A stretch of DNA of 7,202 bases from an uncultured Clostridia bacterium (GTDB lineage Bacteria > Bacillota_A > Clostridia > Christensenellales > CAG-138): the NCBI GenBank assembly GCA_946623765.1, contig CAMORL010000084.1, positions 1 to 7,202 of the forward strand, given 5' to 3'. Both the position numbers and the translations under genes were made by a program. Positions 5,588 through 7,202 of this stretch are shown piece by piece. The stretch's first letter is position 1. Each line of letters starts with the position of its first letter. The notes beneath the pieces are model-generated. The model searched no databases. It worked only from the letters and a program-made list of their open reading frames with translations, and was not told the DNA's origin.

Positions 5588-6520
5588 TTACGGCAGTTTT
5601 GCCAGAATCCAGTCGACGGTCTGCCCCGGATTTGCCTTATAGAACAGCATCTCCTTTGCATCGACCGCAACTTGTATCATACCTTGAATTTGCGAGATTG
5701 TAAAGGTCGAATCTAAAATTGTTTCGATCTCACGGCAATCCGTGTTGCGCACGTCGGACACACCGCTCTTTTTGCGCAGAACATCCGCGAGCACCGACAG
5801 CAGAATGTCTAAAAATGCGTCGACCGACGCGGCGCTGACTTTCTTCGTCTTTTTCACCGTGCCGTCCTCGCTCTCCTCCGTCACCGTGTCCGTGCAGAGT
5901 GCGGTTAGCGCGGCGTACGGCCTTGCTTTTCCCTTGAGCTGCCTGATGCAGGCAAGCGCTTCCTTTCGGAACGCAAGCGATTCCTCCGAAAGAAACGCGT
6001 TTGCGCGTCCGTATACGCCGTCGGAGAGCTTCGCCGCAAGCACAGCTTTTTCACGGTCCGCGCCGTTCCCGATAAGCCGTTCCGCGATCGTTTCCCACGG
6101 CTCGGTCTTTTCACGAAGCACCATGCAGCGTGACAGGATCGTCGGTCGGAAGCCCGATTCCGTACCGGTCAGCAGCAGCAGCGTGTCCTTCGGCGGCTCT
6201 TCCAGCGTTTTCAGAAGCACGTCCTGCGCCGCTTCGCTCATCGTATGCGCATCGGCAAACAGAATGCAGTGCCGCCCGCGCTCATATGCCTCCGCATTTA
6301 CGACGGAAAGCGCGTCGCGAACCGCACGCACCTGGTAATCGGAAGGCTCCATATAGAACGGACACCCCTCGAGCGCGTCCGTGCGGTCCGTATGCAGCAG
6401 ATACCGCGCCGCAGCGCGCCGCGCAAGCGCGAGCCGATCGCTCTCCTTCGGTCCTGCAAACAGGATCGCGTGCGGAACCTCGCCCGCCTCGATCCGGTCC
6501 ATCCAGTCATTCCCGTGCAT
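5588..6520 (-). CDS. holB: DNA polymerase III delta' subunit HolB
   Basis: Delta' is the non-ATPase stator of the clamp loader that places the beta sliding clamp on DNA. The 310-residue product has the AAA+ fold: HAILFAGP (17-24) at the degenerate P-loop, ILFADAHTMSEAAQDVLLKTLEEPP (86-110) in the Walker B region, the LLLLTG sensor strand, and the family PTILSRC motif (126-132). The C-terminal collar domain follows, with a charged insertion around 212-228. Two points are unusual: the P-loop reads GPKESDR instead of GxxGxGK, and the four-cysteine zinc module usual in delta' is reduced to a single Cys53, leaving the protein shorter there. The ATG at 6520 has GGAGG 6 bases upstream, and the gene overlaps the upstream gene by 14 bases. 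ricT follows after 9 bases, as in other Firmicutes, which supports the call. Confidence 0.93.
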   Translation of the reverse strand: MHGNDWMDRIEAGEVPHAILFAGPKESDRLALARRAAARYLLHTDRTDALEGCPFYMEPSDYQVRAVRDALSVVNAEAYERGRHCILFADAHTMSEAAQDVLLKTLEEPPKDTLLLLTGTESGFRPTILSRCMVLREKTEPWETIAERLIGNGADREKAVLAAKLSDGVYGRANAFLSEESLAFRKEALACIRQLKGKARPYAALTALCTDTVTEESEDGTVKKTKKVSAASVDAFLDILLSVLADVLRKKSGVSDVRNTDCREIETILDSTFTISQIQGMIQVAVDAKEMLFYKANPGQTVDWILAKLP

Positions 6521-7013
6521 GCGCCGCCTCCGTCAGTTTTTCCCGCAATGCGTCCGATGCGTTCAGGCAAAGGACGCGCCGCTCGTTTTCGCTCGTGTAC
6601 CAGACCGCCGTCGTTTTTTCCCGCGCGCCGTGAAACGTCCCGGGATCTTGCTTCGCGTCCGTTTTCCGGTACGGTCCGACCTCTGTGATCCGTTCAACCG
6701 GCACGGTCAGCAGCGTCTTCTGCTTCGCACCGACGACCTGCACGACACGCAGCTCCGTGTCGTAAAGCTCGTAAAGAAACTCGACAAGCCGCATGCGATA
6801 GATCGCGTACCCCGTTCCGAGCAGCGCCGCATACAGCGCAATCTGTATCCAAAGCGCGTTGACATTCAGCCGGCTTGCCGCATACCGCGACAGCGCAATC
6901 GCTCCGAACGCGCCGAGCAGCAGCAGAACGTACAGCGCGCCGTCCGACCGGATGAATCTCCTGCTCGGCGAGCTGCGTTCCGTATGCCTGATGTGCGGCA
7001 TGTTTTGTTCCAT
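6507..7013 (-). CDS. Unknown two-helix membrane protein, first gene of the holB-ricT unit
   Basis: I do not recognise this 168-residue protein. It has a short basic N-terminus, two predicted transmembrane helices (about residues 26-43 and 52-72), then a cytoplasmic domain of roughly 90 residues that looks mostly beta. That domain includes YELYDTELRVVQ, the LLTVPVERITEVGPY stretch and a final helix NASDALREKLTEAA. The pattern of strands before and after VPVERI recalls bacterial PH-like membrane domains, but this is a weak structural guess. The reading frame is real: codon use matches its neighbours and its end overlaps the holB start by 14 bases, implying translational coupling. The start at 7013 lacks a ribosome binding site and lies 6 bases after a -10 box, so the message may be leaderless. 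The next in-frame ATG, at 7001, has only a weak GGAA upstream. Its place suggests a link to the housekeeping operon, with no evidence for a specific role. Confidence 0.85.
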   Translation of the reverse strand: MEQNMPHIRHTERSSPSRRFIRSDGALYVLLLLGAFGAIALSRYAASRLNVNALWIQIALYAALLGTGYAIYRMRLVEFLYELYDTELRVVQVVGAKQKTLLTVPVERITEVGPYRKTDAKQDPGTFHGAREKTTAVWYTSENERRVLCLNASDALREKLTEAAHARE

Positions 7014-7019
7014 GCGGGT

Positions 7020-7048
7020 ATTGTACTACAAAAAATGTATTTCGTCAA
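7020..7048 (-). promoter_or_regulatory. Near-consensus sigma-70-type promoter of the holB-ricT operon
   Basis: The minus strand gives TTGACG (7043-7048), exactly 17 bases, then TACAAT (7020-7025). Each box matches consensus at 5 of 6 positions. The expected transcription start falls at about 7013, which is the A of the ATG of the first gene. Confidence 0.82.
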
Positions 7049-7057
7049 TCAAACCGC

Positions 7058-7095
7058 GAAATAGTCAGTTTTCAAGAGATTTTCAAAGCTATTTC
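7058..7095. repeat. Inverted and direct repeats in the tRNA/holB-operon intergenic region
   Basis: GAAATAG (7058-7064) and CTATTTC (7089-7095) are a perfect 7-bp inverted repeat. Between them TTTTCAA occurs twice (7069-7075 and 7080-7086), offset by 11 bases, about one helical turn. The element is AT-rich and sits just upstream of the -35 box of the leftward promoter. It could be an operator or an upstream promoter element, but AT-richness makes chance repeats likely. The 158-base gap (7014-7171) otherwise holds only the two divergent promoters. Confidence 0.4.
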
Positions 7096-7128
7096 ATTTT
7101 ATTTACCTATATTCGCCGATTTCTGCTG

Positions 7129-7157
7129 TTGCGAAAATCACTCCGTACTGCTATTAT
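7129..7157 (+). promoter_or_regulatory. Predicted promoter of the tRNA gene
   Basis: TTGCGA (7129-7134), a 17-base spacer and TATTAT (7152-7157) match the consensus at 4 and 5 of 6 positions. The predicted start near 7164 leaves a leader of about 8 bases before the mature tRNA, a usual length for bacterial tRNA transcripts processed by RNase P. Confidence 0.7.
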
Positions 7158-7171
7158 ATCGCTTGCAGCGT

Positions 7172-7202
<31 letters not shown>

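Overview
The window looks like an ordinary chromosomal stretch from a fairly GC-rich member of the Firmicutes, most likely a Clostridia-type anaerobe. The main reasons are the adjacent holB-ricT pair (a Firmicutes gene order), a YoaP-type acetyltransferase, a short clostridial-style CstA and purine-rich AGGAG/GGGAG ribosome binding sites. The assignment below phylum level is a guess. All protein genes lie on the minus strand; the only plus-strand gene is a tRNA cut by the right edge.

Read in the direction of transcription (right to left), the layout has three blocks. (1) A tRNA gene, probably tRNA-Asn, runs rightward from 7172 with its own promoter. Divergent from it, a promoter with near-consensus boxes at 7020-7048 drives an unknown two-helix membrane protein (6507-7013), holB (DNA polymerase III delta', 5588-6520) and ricT (PSP1-domain protein, 4313-5578). 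These are overlapping or 9 bases apart, and the unit ends at a hairpin-plus-U-run terminator (4274-4300). (2) A tight four-gene unit follows: an EamA/DMT-type transporter (3308-4252), a YoaP-like GNAT acetyltransferase (2549-3298), a CstA-family carbon-starvation transporter (1085-2542) and a 69-residue Imm32-like protein (850-1059). Gaps are 9, 6 and 25 bases, and a terminator lies at 797-821. (3) serC (phosphoserine aminotransferase) has its own promoter at 776-804 and runs off the left edge, 241 codons being present.

Block 1 is housekeeping: replication clamp loading plus the RicT regulator of RNA processing. Block 3 is serine biosynthesis. Block 2 is the part that is not textbook. It combines two transporters, an acetyltransferase carrying a thioredoxin-like single-cysteine tail, and a small soluble protein placed directly after cstA. 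It looks like a small-molecule uptake and modification cassette, but its substrate cannot be read from the sequence.

I see no mobile element, CRISPR array, phage gene or clear horizontally acquired island. The best leads are the apparently leaderless start of the holB operon, the small Imm32-like partner of CstA, the repeat-built RicT tail and a delta' subunit that has lost its zinc module.
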